Shown in pieces: positions 53,104-61,785 of a stretch of DNA of 64,000 nt. The number at the start of each line of letters is the position of its first letter. The first letter of the stretch is position 1. The stretch is from Cellulomonas humilata (lineage in GTDB: Bacteria; Actinomycetota; Actinomycetes; Actinomycetales; Cellulomonadaceae), in contig NZ_JAUSVB010000002.1 in NCBI RefSeq assembly GCF_030814415.1, positions 744,001 to 808,000 of the forward strand, given 5' to 3'. The position numbers and the translations under genes are program-made. The notes under the pieces were generated by a model, which saw only the letters and a list, made by a program, of their open reading frames with translations, searched no databases and was not told the DNA's origin.

Positions 53104-53433
53104 TTACTCGCGAGTAGGTTCGACCGGAACCGGGACGAAGTGCTCGACCACCGGGAACGGGTCGTAGAAGTGGTGCAGGAGCTCACGCCACCGCAGGTAC
53201 TCCGGCGACCCGCGGAAGCCCACCTCGTGCGCCTCGACCGAGTCCCACCCGATCAGCAGCAGGTACGTCCCGGGCTGCTCGACCCCGCGCGAGACGCGGA
53301 TCCCACGGAAGCCCGGGATGCTCGACACGAGCGGCACCGCCTGCGCCATCGCCGCCTCGAACGCGTCCTGCTCGCCGGGACGCACCGGCAGGAGCGCGTG
53401 CTCGAGCACGGGGGCGTCGAGCAGCCCGGTCAC
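53104..53433 (-). CDS. Antibiotic biosynthesis monooxygenase (ABM) domain protein
   Basis: 109 residues, one dimeric ferredoxin-like ABM domain: ALLPVRPGEQDAFEAAMAQAVPLV, FRGIRVSRGVEQPGTYLLLIGWDSVEAHEVGFR-type beta-alpha-beta pattern, and HHFYDPFPVVEHF at the end. Such proteins are small oxygenases, heme-degrading enzymes or stress proteins; no cofactor-specific residue is obvious. The GTG at 53433 overlaps the DJ-1-family stop (GTGA), so it is coupled to it. It belongs to the nadA-DJ-1-ABM run. Confidence 0.8.
   Translation of the reverse strand: MTGLLDAPVLEHALLPVRPGEQDAFEAAMAQAVPLVSSIPGFRGIRVSRGVEQPGTYLLLIGWDSVEAHEVGFRGSPEYLRWRELLHHFYDPFPVVEHFVPVPVEPTRE
53105..53116. promoter_or_regulatory. 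12-bp palindrome at the thioesterase promoter
   Basis: TACTCGCGAGTA, perfect, between the putative -10 (TAACAT) and -35 regions of the thioesterase gene and inside the last codons of the ABM gene. Operator-like, but chance in GC-rich coding DNA is possible. Confidence 0.35.
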
Positions 53434-54029
53434 ACGGGCGGTTCGGGGTCGTACTGGATGCCGCGACGCACGGCGCGCGCGGCGTCGACCGACTCCAGCC
53501 GGGCGACCAGGTGCAGGGCCATGTCGATCCCCGCGGAGACCCCGGCCGAGGTGACGATGTCGCCGTCGTCGACGAACCGGGCCTCGGTGTCGGCGAGCAC
53601 GCTCGGGTCGATCACCGCGAGCTCGTCGAACGCCTGCCAGTGCGTGGTCGCCGGGCGCCCGGAGAGCAGCCCTGCTGCCGCGTACACGAGCGCGCCCGTG
53701 CAGACGCTCGTCATCAGCGGCGTCGACGCTCGCATCCCACGCACCCACTCCAGGTGGGCCGGGTCGCGCAGGAGCGCGCGGGTGCCGAAGCCGCCGGGGT
53801 AGACCAGGACGTGCAACGGGCCGACCTCGTCGGCGCTCAGGTCGGGAACGAGACGCAGCCCCTTGGCGCAGCGGACGCCGCTGCCGTCGAGCGAGAACGT
53901 CACGACCTCGGGCCGCAGCTCCGAGTTCCGCGACCAGTACGCGAGCACCTCGTACGGGCCGACGACGTCGAGCTCCTCGGCGTCGTCGAACACGAAGATG
54001 CCGACACGCAGATGGTGGCCGGTCGACAC
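53430..54029 (-). CDS. DJ-1/PfpI family protein
   Basis: 199 residues. A class I glutamine-amidotransferase-like fold with the nucleophile-elbow Cys in TSVCTGALVYAAAGLL and the following His in ATTHW. Glu near the N-terminus (DDAEELDVVGPYEVL) completes the DJ-1-like site. The closest style is isonitrile hydratase/AraC-N-terminal-like PfpI proteins. Function could be hydration, deglycation or chaperone; not resolvable. The GTG at 54029 lies 2 bases after the nadA stop, so it is co-transcribed with nadA and the ABM gene. Confidence 0.85.
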   Translation of the reverse strand: MSTGHHLRVGIFVFDDAEELDVVGPYEVLAYWSRNSELRPEVVTFSLDGSGVRCAKGLRLVPDLSADEVGPLHVLVYPGGFGTRALLRDPAHLEWVRGMRASTPLMTSVCTGALVYAAAGLLSGRPATTHWQAFDELAVIDPSVLADTEARFVDDGDIVTSAGVSAGIDMALHLVARLESVDAARAVRRGIQYDPEPPV

Positions 54030-54031
54030 GG

Positions 54032-55222
54032 TCAGTACCCCGGCAGGGCGAGCATCTGGTCGAGCGCGACGCGGGCCCAGTGGGCGTCGTCGGCGTCCAC
54101 GACGATCCGGTTGACCGGCCGGCCCGCCACCAGGGACTCCATCGCCCACACCAGGTGCGGCAGGTCGATGCGGTTCATCGTCGAGCAGAAGCACACGGTC
54201 GAGTCGAGGTAGTGGATGTTCTTGTCCGGGTGCGCGGCCGCGAGCCGGCGCACCAGGTTGAGCTCGGTGCCCACGGCCCAGGAGCTGCCCGGCGCGGCGG
54301 CGTCGAGCGCCTTGACGATGTACTCCGTCGAGCCCACCAGGTCGGCCGCGAGGACCACCTCGTGCTGGCACTCCGGGTGCACGATGACGGTCACGTCGGG
54401 GACCGCGGCACGGATGTCCGTGACGTTCCGGACGGAGAAACGGCCGTGCACGGAGCAGTGCCCACGCCACAGGATCATCCGGGCGTCCCGCAGCTGCTCG
54501 GTGGTCAGACCGCCGCCGGGCTTGCGCGGGTCGAACACGACGCAGTCGTCGAGCGACAGACCCAGCTGCTGGACGGCGGTGTTGCGCCCGAGGTGCTGGT
54601 CCGGCATGAAGAGGACCTTGCCGGTGCCGTCGAGGCCGCCCACCTTGTCGAAGGCCCACCGCAGCGCCACGTGCGCGTTGGACGACGTGCAGATGGTGCC
54701 GCCGTGCCGGCCAGTGAACGCCTTGATCGACGCCGCGGAGTTCATGTACGTCACGGGCACGGTCGACTCCGCGACGCCCGCATCGGCCAGCACGTCCCAG
54801 GCGTCCTCGACCTGGTCGATCGCCGCCATGTCCGCCATGGAGCACCCGGCCGCGAGGTCCGGCAGGATCACCTGCTGGTGGTCGGACGTGAGGATGTCGG
54901 CGGACTCGGCCATGAAGTGCACGCCGCAGAACAGGATGAACTCGGCCTCGGGCCGCGCGGCCGCCTCGCGCGCGAGCTTGAAGGAGTCACCGGTGACGTC
55001 GGCGAACTCGATGACCTCGTCGCGCTGGTAGTGGTGACCCAGCACGAACGCGCGAGAGCCGAGGGCAGCGCGCGCGGCGCGGGCTCGCTCGACGAGGTCC
55101 GGGTCGCTCGGCGCGGGGAGGTCGCCGACGCACTCGACGCCGCGCTCGGAGGCCAGGTCGACACCGCGGCCCAGCAGCAGGAGGGCCGACGGAGCCGGCT
55201 CGGAGAAGGTGCTCACACTCAC
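54032..55222 (-). CDS. nadA: Quinolinate synthase
   Basis: 396 residues. It condenses iminoaspartate with dihydroxyacetone phosphate to quinolinate using a [4Fe-4S] cluster. Cluster cysteines are seen in AAGCSMADM, HPECQHEVV and STVCFCSTMNRI. Substrate motifs VLGHHYQRDEV, YMNSAASIKA and MPDQHLGRN are intact. The GTG at 55222 has GAGGAT 6 bases upstream (55229-55234, minus strand). nadB and nadC, its usual partners, are not in the window. nadE at 1499-3184 is the last step of the same pathway. Confidence 0.96.
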   Translation of the reverse strand: MSVSTFSEPAPSALLLLGRGVDLASERGVECVGDLPAPSDPDLVERARAARAALGSRAFVLGHHYQRDEVIEFADVTGDSFKLAREAAARPEAEFILFCGVHFMAESADILTSDHQQVILPDLAAGCSMADMAAIDQVEDAWDVLADAGVAESTVPVTYMNSAASIKAFTGRHGGTICTSSNAHVALRWAFDKVGGLDGTGKVLFMPDQHLGRNTAVQQLGLSLDDCVVFDPRKPGGGLTTEQLRDARMILWRGHCSVHGRFSVRNVTDIRAAVPDVTVIVHPECQHEVVLAADLVGSTEYIVKALDAAAPGSSWAVGTELNLVRRLAAAHPDKNIHYLDSTVCFCSTMNRIDLPHLVWAMESLVAGRPVNRIVVDADDAHWARVALDQMLALPGY

Positions 55223-55272
55223 GCGGCGATCCTCGCACAGCTCTCGGTGGCAGACCGTGCCACGATGCGGCC

Positions 55273-56454
55273 GTGCGCGTGCTCATCGCCCCCGACAGCT
55301 TCGGCTCGAGCCTGACGGCCGCCGAGGCTGCCGAGACCATCGCCGGAGCGTGGCGGACGACGGCTCCGCACGACGAGGTGACCGTGCGGCCGCTCTCCGA
55401 CGGCGGCCCCGGGTTCGTCGCCACGCTGCAGTCGGCGCTCGGCGGTGAGCTCGTCCCGGTGACCGTCGCGTCGCCGGTCGGCACGCCCGTCCCTGCGGTC
55501 GTCCTGCTCGTGGGCAGGACCGCGTACGTCGAGTCGGCGCAGGCCGTCGGCCTCCCGCTGGTCCCGGACGACCAGCGCGACCCCACCCGCACCTCGAGCC
55601 GCGGGGTGGGGGAGCTGCTCGCCGCCGCCCTCGACGCAGGAGCGCGACGGATCGTCGTCGGGCTCGGCGGCTCCGCGACGAACGACGCCGGTGCGGGGGC
55701 CCTGGTCGGGCTGGCCCGCGCTCTCGGGATGCCGGTACCGGCGGACGTCCTCGGCGCGGGCGGCGGGACGCTCGGTCGGGTGACCCCCGACGACCTCGCC
55801 GGGCTGCGGGAGCTGCGCGACCGGCTGCGCGGCGTGGAGCTCGTCGTCGCCACCGACGTCGACGTCCCGCTGCTGGGTCTGCACGGCGCGAGTGCCGGGT
55901 TCGCCGCGCAGAAGGGCGCGACGCCCGAGCAGGCGCAGGACCTCGAGCGGGCGCTCGGTCACTTCGCGCACGCCGCCACGGCGGCCCTCGGCGATGCGGT
56001 CCGCCCGGACCTGCTCGCCGGCGCGCGCCCCGCGTCGACGGCGTCCCGGCTGACGGCCGCGCCCGGCGCCGGTGCGGCGGGCGGGCTGGGTTTCGGGCTG
56101 GCGCTGCTCGGCGCCCGGCTGGTGCCCGGCTCGGTCTTCGTGGCGGACGCCGTGGGCCTGGGCGACCTGATCGCCGACCACGACGTCGTCATCACGGGCG
56201 AGGGCCGGTTCGACTGGCAGTCCCTGCACGGGAAGGTCGTGTCCGAGGTCGCGTCGCGCGCGCTCCCGCACGCGGTCCCGACCGTCGTCGTCGCGGGGGA
56301 GGTGCTGGTCGGTCGTCGCGAGCTGTCCGCTGCGGGGATCACGGCCGCCTACGCGGTCGGCGAGAACCCCGAGCAGGTGGCCGCCGCGCTCGCCGCCCCC
56401 GCACAGACGCTCGCCGCACGCACCGCCCGGGTAGCGAGAACCTGGTCACGTTGA
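55273..56454 (+). CDS. glxK: Glycerate kinase (GckA/GlxK type)
   Basis: 393 residues of the GlxK family: start VLIAPDSFGSSLTAAEAAETIAGAW, DGGPGF, GRTAYVESAQAVGL, IVVGLGGSATNDAGAGAL, GAAGGLGFGLALLGA and VITGEGRFDWQSLHGK. It phosphorylates glycerate to 2-phosphoglycerate or 3-phosphoglycerate, linking glyoxylate or serine breakdown to glycolysis. The GTG at 55273 has CACGAT 6 bases upstream. It stands alone, divergent from nadA. Confidence 0.9.
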   Translation: MRVLIAPDSFGSSLTAAEAAETIAGAWRTTAPHDEVTVRPLSDGGPGFVATLQSALGGELVPVTVASPVGTPVPAVVLLVGRTAYVESAQAVGLPLVPDDQRDPTRTSSRGVGELLAAALDAGARRIVVGLGGSATNDAGAGALVGLARALGMPVPADVLGAGGGTLGRVTPDDLAGLRELRDRLRGVELVVATDVDVPLLGLHGASAGFAAQKGATPEQAQDLERALGHFAHAATAALGDAVRPDLLAGARPASTASRLTAAPGAGAAGGLGFGLALLGARLVPGSVFVADAVGLGDLIADHDVVITGEGRFDWQSLHGKVVSEVASRALPHAVPTVVVAGEVLVGRRELSAAGITAAYAVGENPEQVAAALAAPAQTLAARTARVARTWSR

Positions 56455-56492
56455 GCGGAAGTCGGCCGTGGGAGTCGTACCCTGGACGGGAA

Positions 56493-56524
56493 CAACCTCG
56501 CGTTCGGTGCTGTTGCCGAGGTTG
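56493..56524 (+). repeat. Hairpin in the erpA leader
   Basis: An 8-bp perfect stem (CAACCTCG / CGAGGTTG) with a 16-base loop, between a TACCCT -10-like element (56478-56483) and the erpA ribosome-binding site. It could end the glycerate kinase transcript or structure the erpA 5' leader. Confidence 0.5.
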
Positions 56525-56566
56525 ACGCACCAGAACTGCTGTCCAGCGAGCACCCAGGAGAGACCA

Positions 56567-56929
56567 ATGAGCGAGACCACCGCGACGCAGAACGCGACCG
56601 AGACGCACGGCGTCCTCCTCACCGACTTCGCCGCCTCGAAGGTCCGCAGCCTGCTCGAGCAGGAGGGCCGCGACGACCTCCGTCTGCGGGTCGCCGTCCA
56701 GCCCGGTGGTTGCTCCGGCCTGATCTACCAGCTCTACTTCGACGAGCGGGTCCTCGACGGCGACGTCGTCAAGGACTACGACGGTGTCGAGGTCGTCGTG
56801 GACCGCATGAGCGTGCCCTACCTCGACGGCGCGACGATCGACTTCGCCGACTCGATCGAGAAGCAGGGCTTCACGATCGACAACCCGAACGCCGGCAGCG
56901 CCTGCGCGTGCGGCGGTTCGTTCAGCTGA
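56567..56929 (+). CDS. erpA: A-type iron-sulfur cluster insertion protein
   Basis: 120 residues. The three cluster-binding cysteines of the HesB/IscA family are present: one in VQPGGCSGLIYQLYFD and two in SACACGGSFS at the C-terminus. It delivers Fe-S clusters to target enzymes such as LipA and NadA, both encoded in this window. The ATG at 56567 follows AGGAGA by 6 bases. The leader is about 80 bases long and contains a hairpin, in contrast to the many leaderless genes around it. It is convergent with the TusA gene across a terminator. Confidence 0.93.
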   Translation: MSETTATQNATETHGVLLTDFAASKVRSLLEQEGRDDLRLRVAVQPGGCSGLIYQLYFDERVLDGDVVKDYDGVEVVVDRMSVPYLDGATIDFADSIEKQGFTIDNPNAGSACACGGSFS

Positions 56930-56942
56930 TCTGACCTGACCC

Positions 56943-56971
56943 AGGCCCGGTCTCCCTCGGGGGCCGGGCCT
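56943..56971. terminator. Bidirectional terminator between erpA and tusA
   Basis: An 8-bp stem AGGCCCGG/CCGGGCCT with an inner CCC/GGG pairing and TTC after it on the plus strand, in the 45-base convergent gap. Confidence 0.75.
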
Positions 56972-56974
56972 TCG

Positions 56975-57196
56975 TCATGCGTGCGTCCGCACGGTGAGCG
57001 CGTGCACGCCGTCCTGCTCGGTCGCGCCGACCATCTCGTGGCCCCGCATGCGCGCCCAGGCGGGCACGTCGTGCACCGCCGCAGGGTCGGTGGCCAGGAC
57101 GGTCAGCTCCGTGCCGGGGGGCGCGTCCGCAGCAGCCCGTGCGAGGCGGATCACCGGTGCCGGGCAGCGCAGCCCGCGTGCGTCGACCGTGGTCAC
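56975..57196 (-). CDS. TusA/SirA family sulfur-carrier protein
   Basis: 73 residues. The sulfur-accepting cysteine sits in the family motif DARGLRCPAPVIRLARA, followed by GTELTVLATDPAAVHDVPAWARM. TusA proteins carry persulfide sulfur from a cysteine desulfurase to acceptors. The GTG at 57196 overlaps the stop of the NifS-like gene (GTGA), so the two are made together. That matters because the NifS-like protein lacks the usual PLP lysine. Confidence 0.88.
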   Translation of the reverse strand: MTTVDARGLRCPAPVIRLARAAADAPPGTELTVLATDPAAVHDVPAWARMRGHEMVGATEQDGVHALTVRTHA

Positions 57197-58386
57197 AGGC
57201 CGCCGACCCCCCACGCCTGACGGACGCCGGCGACGATGCCGGGCAGCTCCGCCAGGAACCGCTCGACGTCCTGAGCAGCCGTGCCGCGGGGGAGCGCCAG
57301 CCGGATGTTTCCGTGCGTCAGCGCGCCCATGGCGGCCAGCACGTGGCTCGGCTCCAGCGCGCTCGACGTGCAGGCCGACCCGGAGCCGACGGCGAAGCCG
57401 CGCTCGTCGAGCGCCGACAGGAGCGCCTCGCCCTCGACGTACAGGCACGAGAACGTCAGGACGTGGGGGAGACGGTCCACCGGGTGACCGACCACGTCCA
57501 CGTCCGGGACCTCGGCCGCGACGCGCGTGCGCAGCGTGTCGACGAGCAGGCGGCGTGCGGCGTCGTCCTGCGCGCGCGTCGAGACCGCCACCTGGAGCGC
57601 GACCGCGGCCGCGAGCGCCGCGGGCACGCTGACCCCGCCCGGGAACCACCGGTCCTCGTCCTCCGGCCAGTCGGGAGATCGACGGACCCCGGACCGGGAC
57701 ACGAGCACCCCGAGCCCGCCCGGTCCGCCCCAGTCGCCGGCGTCCGCCGCGAGCAGGTCCCAGGCGTCGCCGACGTCCACGTGCCCGAGGCTCGCGCCGG
57801 CGTCCACGAGCAGCGGAACCCCTGCGCTCCGCGCGGCGGCGTAGACGGTATCGACGGGCTGCAGGGTGCCGACCTCGCCGTTCGCGTGCTGCAGCGCGGC
57901 GAGCGCGACGCCCGGACGGGTGAGCGCCGCCGAGAACTCCTGGGCGTCCACCCGACCGTCCCGGTCGACCCCGACGGTCGCGCGGTCCCCGGCGAAGTCC
58001 GCGGCGTTCAGCACGGCCGCCCGCTCGACGGCGCTGACGACGACCTGCGAGCCGGTCCGCCGACGTCCCCGGGCGACGGACCGGACGGCGCCGTGCAGCG
58101 CGGCTGTGTGCGACGGGGCCAGGTCGACCTCCGGCGTCCGGGCGCCGACCGACGCGGCGATCGCCTCCCGCGCGCCGTCCAGCAGCATCCGCGCCCGACG
58201 GCCCTCGGCGTGCAGACGCCGCGGGTCTGCCCAGCCCTGGTCGAGCGCCTCGAGGAACGCGGTTCGCGCCTCGGGCAGCAGGGGCGCGCGGCCACCGGCG
58301 TCCAGGACCACCCGCCGGGCAGTGGCGTGCGTCACAGGGGCAGCCGCCGAGCGGTCGGCGGGGTCGCGGTCGGACGGGCTGCTCAC
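57193..58386 (-). CDS. NifS-like class V aminotransferase-fold protein, PLP-lysine motif altered
   Basis: 397 residues. Overall cysteine-desulfurase layout: VVLDAGGRAPL start, DLAPSHTAALHGAVR, ALQHANGEVGTLQPV, DAGASLGHVDV, and the sulfur-accepting Cys loop GSGSACTSSALEPSHVLAAMG. The region that normally reads S(G/A)HKxxGPKG is here DLLAADAGDWGGPGGLGVL, so the Schiff-base histidine-lysine pair is replaced by Asp-Trp. It may be a non-PLP or regulatory relative, or use another lysine. The GTG at 58386 is chosen because TACGGT lies 6 bases upstream (58393-58398). Coupled to tusA. Confidence 0.82.
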   Translation of the reverse strand: MSSPSDRDPADRSAAAPVTHATARRVVLDAGGRAPLLPEARTAFLEALDQGWADPRRLHAEGRRARMLLDGAREAIAASVGARTPEVDLAPSHTAALHGAVRSVARGRRRTGSQVVVSAVERAAVLNAADFAGDRATVGVDRDGRVDAQEFSAALTRPGVALAALQHANGEVGTLQPVDTVYAAARSAGVPLLVDAGASLGHVDVGDAWDLLAADAGDWGGPGGLGVLVSRSGVRRSPDWPEDEDRWFPGGVSVPAALAAAVALQVAVSTRAQDDAARRLLVDTLRTRVAAEVPDVDVVGHPVDRLPHVLTFSCLYVEGEALLSALDERGFAVGSGSACTSSALEPSHVLAAMGALTHGNIRLALPRGTAAQDVERFLAELPGIVAGVRQAWGVGGL

Positions 58387-58484
58387 CGGGGCACCGTAAC
58401 CCCGTAGACCCGTCACCAGGCGCGGGACCACCGGCATCGCGGCGTCGCGACGGTCGGGTCCGGTGAAGGAGGCGCGATGTGATG

Positions 58485-58521
58485 GTGCTGACACCGTGTC
58501 GTCAACGGGTGTCGTCAGCAC
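58485..58521. repeat. Long imperfect hairpin between the NifS-like gene and ctaC
   Basis: GTGCTGAC-ACC pairs with GGT-GTC-GTCAGCAC, 11 bp with a 3-base bulge. It lies upstream of a TAGGCT -10-like element (58543-58548), so it is probably in the ctaC regulatory region rather than a terminator. Confidence 0.55.
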
Positions 58522-58542
58522 GAAAGGATCTGGTCGGCGCGC

Positions 58543-58548
58543 TAGGCT
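58543..58548 (+). promoter_or_regulatory. ctaC -10 element candidate
   Basis: TAGGCT about 83 bases before the ctaC start; no clear -35. The implied leader contains a GAGAGG ribosome-binding site before the TTG start. Confidence 0.4.
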
Positions 58549-58631
58549 GCACAGGTCGAGGACGAAGGTCCCGGACGGTGCCCTTCTGCAACGCAGGGGT
58601 GTCGACGGGACGCGAGTGAGAGGTCCCCCCG

Positions 58632-59513
58632 TTGCACCCGGACAACCCCCGTCGCACGCGGCGACCAGCCGTGTTGCTGGCCGGTCTGCTTGGCGTCGCC
58701 GCCGTCGTACTCAGCGGTTGTTCCGCCGAGGTGCAGCGCGGCTGGCTCCCCGGCAACTCCGACGCCGAGATCACGGACCAGACAGGTCGCATCACCAACC
58801 TGTGGGTCGGCTCGTGGATCGCCGCCCTCATCGTCGGCCTCATCACGTGGGGCCTGATCCTGTGGTGCGTCGCGGTCTACCGGAAGCGCAAGGGTGACGA
58901 CACCCTCCCCGTGCAGCTCCGGTACCACGTGCCGCTCGAGGTCATGTACGTGATCCTGCCGATCATCATGGTCGGGGTGCTCTTCTACTACACCAACCGC
59001 GACACGACGGCGATCGTGGACACCTCCGCCGAGGCGGACGTCCACGTGCAGGTCATCGGCAAGCAGTGGAGCTGGGACTTCAACTACCTCGACGACGACG
59101 CGTACGACACCGGTCAGCACGCGCAGGACGTCGGCTCCGCCGGCACCGGCGTGCTCCGCGACCAGGTCACCCTCTACCTGCCCGTCGACGAGCGGGTCGA
59201 GATCACGCTCGACTCCCGTGACGTCATCCACTCGTTCTGGGTTCCCGCGTTCCTCTTCAAGATGGACATGATCCCGGGCAAGACGAACACGTTCCAGGTC
59301 ACCCCCACCGAGGAGGGCGACTACCTGGGCAAGTGCGCCGAGCTCTGCGGTGAGTACCACTCGTCGATGCTCTTCAACGTGAAGGTCGTGTCGCGCGAGG
59401 AGTACGAGGCGCACATCGAGGAGCTGAAGGCCAAGGGTCAGGAAGGCTCGCTCGGTCTCGAGTACAGCCGTCAGCAGGACCTGGACAGCACTCCGCAGGA
59501 GGGTGAGAACTGA
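58632..59513 (+). CDS. ctaC: Cytochrome c oxidase subunit II
   Basis: 293 residues starting with TTG at 58632 (AGAGG about 8 bases upstream). A lipoprotein signal peptide ends at VVLSGC, then two membrane helices (about 55-80 and 100-120). The periplasmic-side cupredoxin domain carries the CuA site [12 protein letters not shown] with further ligands in [11 protein letters not shown]. It accepts electrons from the bcc complex and passes them to subunit I. No heme-c motif is present, as in aa3 oxidases of this phylum. First gene of ctaC-ctaD-ctaF; the stop overlaps the ctaD start. Confidence 0.96.
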   Translation: MHPDNPRRTRRPAVLLAGLLGVAAVVLSGCSAEVQRGWLPGNSDAEITDQTGRITNLWVGSWIAALIVGLITWGLILWCVAVYRKRKGDDTLPVQLRYHVPLEVMYVILPIIMVGVLFYYTNRDTTAIVDTSAEADVHVQVIGKQWSWDFNYLDDDAYDTGQHAQDVGSAGTGVLRDQVTLYLPVDERVEITLDSRDVIHSFWVPAFLFKMDMIPGKTNTFQVTPTEEGDYLGKCAELCGEYHSSMLFNVKVVSREEYEAHIEELKAKGQEGSLGLEYSRQQDLDSTPQEGEN

Positions 59514-61321
59514 TGGCCGCCGTCGCGGAGCACATCCCCGGCCTGGCGCCCTCGCGTCAGACCCTCGGACGCACGGTGATCAAGTGGATCACCTCGACCG
59601 ACCACAAGACGATCGGGTACCTCTACCTGATCACGTCGTTCGTCTGGTTCGCCATCGGCGGCATCCTGGCGCTGCTCATCCGCGCCGAGCTCTTCGCGCC
59701 GGGCATGGACATCTTCCAGTCCCGTGAGCAGTACAACCAGGCGTTCACGATGCACGGCACGATCATGCTGCTGCTGTTCGCGACGCCCCTGTTCGCCGGG
59801 TTCGCCAACGTGATCATGCCCCTGCAGATCGGCGCGCCCGACGTCGCGTTCCCGCGTCTGAACATGCTCGCGTACTGGATGTTCTTCTTCGGCGGGACCA
59901 TCGCCGGCGCCGGGTTCTTCACGCCCCAGGGCGCCGCGTCGTTCGGCTGGTTCGCCTACGCGCCGCTGTCGAACACGGTGTACTCACCGGGCGTCGGCGG
60001 TGACCTGTGGGTCTTCGGCCTCGCGCTCGCCGGCTTCGGCACCATCCTCGGTGCCGTCAACTTCATCACCACGATCGTCACCATGCGTGCCCCCGGCATG
60101 ACGATGTTCCGGATGCCGATCTTCACCTGGAACACCCTGGTGACGTCGCTCCTGGTGCTCATGGCGTTCCCGCCGCTGGCCTCCGCGCTGTTCGCCCTCG
60201 GTGCGGACCGGCGCCTCGGTGCCCAGGTGTTCAACCCCGAGAACGGGGGAGCCATCCTGTGGCAGCACCTGTTCTGGTTCTTCGGGCACCCCGAGGTCTA
60301 CATCATCGCGCTGCCGTTCTTCGGCATCATCACGGAGATCCTGCCGGTCTTCAGCCGCAAGCCGATCTTCGGCTACAAGGGTCTGGTGTACGCGACGATC
60401 GCGATCGCGGCCCTGTCCGTGACCGTGTGGGCGCACCACATGTACGTCACCGGCTCCGTGCTCCTGCCGTTCTTCGCCTTCATGACGATGCTCATCGCGG
60501 TCCCGACCGGTGTGAAGTTCTTCAACTGGATCGGCACGATGTGGCGCGGCAAGCTCACGTTCGAGACGCCGATGCTGTGGACGATCGGGTTCCTCGTCAC
60601 CTTCCTGTTCGGTGGCCTGACGGGCATCATCCTGTCCAGCCCGGCGCTCGACTTCCCGCTCTCGGACTCCTACTTCGTCGTCGCGCACTTCCACTACGTC
60701 GTCTTCGGCACCGTGGTGTTCGCGATGTTCGCGGGCTTCTACTTCTGGTGGCCCAAGATGACGGGCCGCATGCTCGACGAGCGGCTGGGCAAGGTGCACT
60801 TCTGGATGCTGTTCATCGGCTTCCACACCACGTTCCTCATCCAGCACTGGCTGGGCGTCAAGGGCATGCCGCGTCGGTACGCGGACTACTCGCCCGACGA
60901 CGGCTTCACGTGGATGAACCAGCTCTCCACCATCGGCGCCGTCATCCTCGCCGCCTCGACACTGCCGTTCCTCTGGAACGTCTACACCACGTGGCGCAAC
61001 GCGCCCCTGGTCACGGTCGACGACCCGTGGGGCTACGGCGCGTCCCTCGAGTGGGCCACCAGCTGCCCGCCGCCGCGGCACAACTTCACGTCGCTGCCGC
61101 GCATCCGGTCCGAGCGCCCCGCGTTCGACCTGCACCACCCCGAGGTCGCCGCCATGGACCACGTCGAACCCAACCCGGGACCGCTGGACTGGGAGGCGGA
61201 CCGCCGCGGTGAGGGTGCGGTCGCCACCGATCGTGTCGTGAACGACAAGGGTGAGCCGGAGCAGTCGACCGCGACGATCGTCGAGGAGCGCCCGGGCACG
61301 GACGAGGAGGGCACCCGATGA
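59513..61321 (+). CDS. ctaD: Cytochrome c oxidase subunit I
   Basis: 602 residues with twelve membrane helices. Heme a/a3 and CuB ligands are seen: His in [27 protein letters not shown] with the cross-linked His-Tyr, [10 protein letters not shown] with two His, and HFHYVVFG near the end. It reduces oxygen to water and pumps protons. The C-terminal ~60 residues are a soluble acidic tail. TGATG overlap with ctaC and ATGA overlap with ctaF indicate coupled translation. Confidence 0.97.
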   Translation: MAAVAEHIPGLAPSRQTLGRTVIKWITSTDHKTIGYLYLITSFVWFAIGGILALLIRAELFAPGMDIFQSREQYNQAFTMHGTIMLLLFATPLFAGFANVIMPLQIGAPDVAFPRLNMLAYWMFFFGGTIAGAGFFTPQGAASFGWFAYAPLSNTVYSPGVGGDLWVFGLALAGFGTILGAVNFITTIVTMRAPGMTMFRMPIFTWNTLVTSLLVLMAFPPLASALFALGADRRLGAQVFNPENGGAILWQHLFWFFGHPEVYIIALPFFGIITEILPVFSRKPIFGYKGLVYATIAIAALSVTVWAHHMYVTGSVLLPFFAFMTMLIAVPTGVKFFNWIGTMWRGKLTFETPMLWTIGFLVTFLFGGLTGIILSSPALDFPLSDSYFVVAHFHYVVFGTVVFAMFAGFYFWWPKMTGRMLDERLGKVHFWMLFIGFHTTFLIQHWLGVKGMPRRYADYSPDDGFTWMNQLSTIGAVILAASTLPFLWNVYTTWRNAPLVTVDDPWGYGASLEWATSCPPPRHNFTSLPRIRSERPAFDLHHPEVAAMDHVEPNPGPLDWEADRRGEGAVATDRVVNDKGEPEQSTATIVEERPGTDEEGTR

Positions 61322-61716
61322 AGCTCGAGACCAAGCTCTTCCTCTACGGTGTCCTGTTCTTCGTCCCCGTCGGGCTGATCTACGCGGCGTGGAGCGGGGG
61401 CGAGCCTGTCGGCACCGTCGGGATCCCGCTCGTCGGCGGCCTCGTCGGCATGATCGGCGCCTACTTCGCCCTGCTGTCGCGTCGTATCGACGACCGTCCG
61501 GAGGACGACCCGCTGGGGGAGATCGAGCAGGGTGCCGGCGACCAGGGCGTGTTCAGCCCGTGGAGCTGGTGGCCTCTGGTGCTCGGCGTGGCCGGCGCGA
61601 TCACCTTCGCCGGTCTCGCGATCGGCTGGTGGCTGTCCTACATCGGCATCGCCCTCGGCGTCATCGGCCTTGTCGGCTGGGTGTTCGAGTTCTCCCGCGG
61701 CCAGCACGCGCACTGA
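61318..61716 (+). CDS. ctaF: Cytochrome c oxidase subunit IV (actinobacterial CtaF)
   Basis: 132 residues with four membrane helices: [60 protein letters not shown], and a C-terminal helix ending [10 protein letters not shown]. This matches CtaF, the small actinobacterial subunit that packs against CtaD in the bcc-aa3 supercomplex. It begins in an ATGA overlap with ctaD and is followed 10 bases after its stop by a terminator, closing the operon. Confidence 0.93.
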   Translation: MKLETKLFLYGVLFFVPVGLIYAAWSGGEPVGTVGIPLVGGLVGMIGAYFALLSRRIDDRPEDDPLGEIEQGAGDQGVFSPWSWWPLVLGVAGAITFAGLAIGWWLSYIGIALGVIGLVGWVFEFSRGQHAH

Positions 61717-61725
61717 TCGACGACT

Positions 61726-61760
61726 CGAGAAACCCCTGCCGACAGGTGGGGGTTTTCTCG
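61726..61760 (+). terminator. ctaCDF terminator
   Basis: CGAGAAACCCC pairs with GGGGTTTTCTCG (one bulged T), and the 3' arm includes a TTTT run. One of the few terminators here with a T tract. Confidence 0.85.
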
Positions 61761-61785
61761 TGTGCTCTGCGCTAGCGTCGCCGTT

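Noticed and set aside
54032..58386. A single NAD/Fe-S biosynthetic operon containing nadA, erpA, tusA and the NifS-like gene
   Set aside because: Orientations change three times and terminators separate the units; nadB and nadC are absent. The genes are related in function but not co-transcribed.
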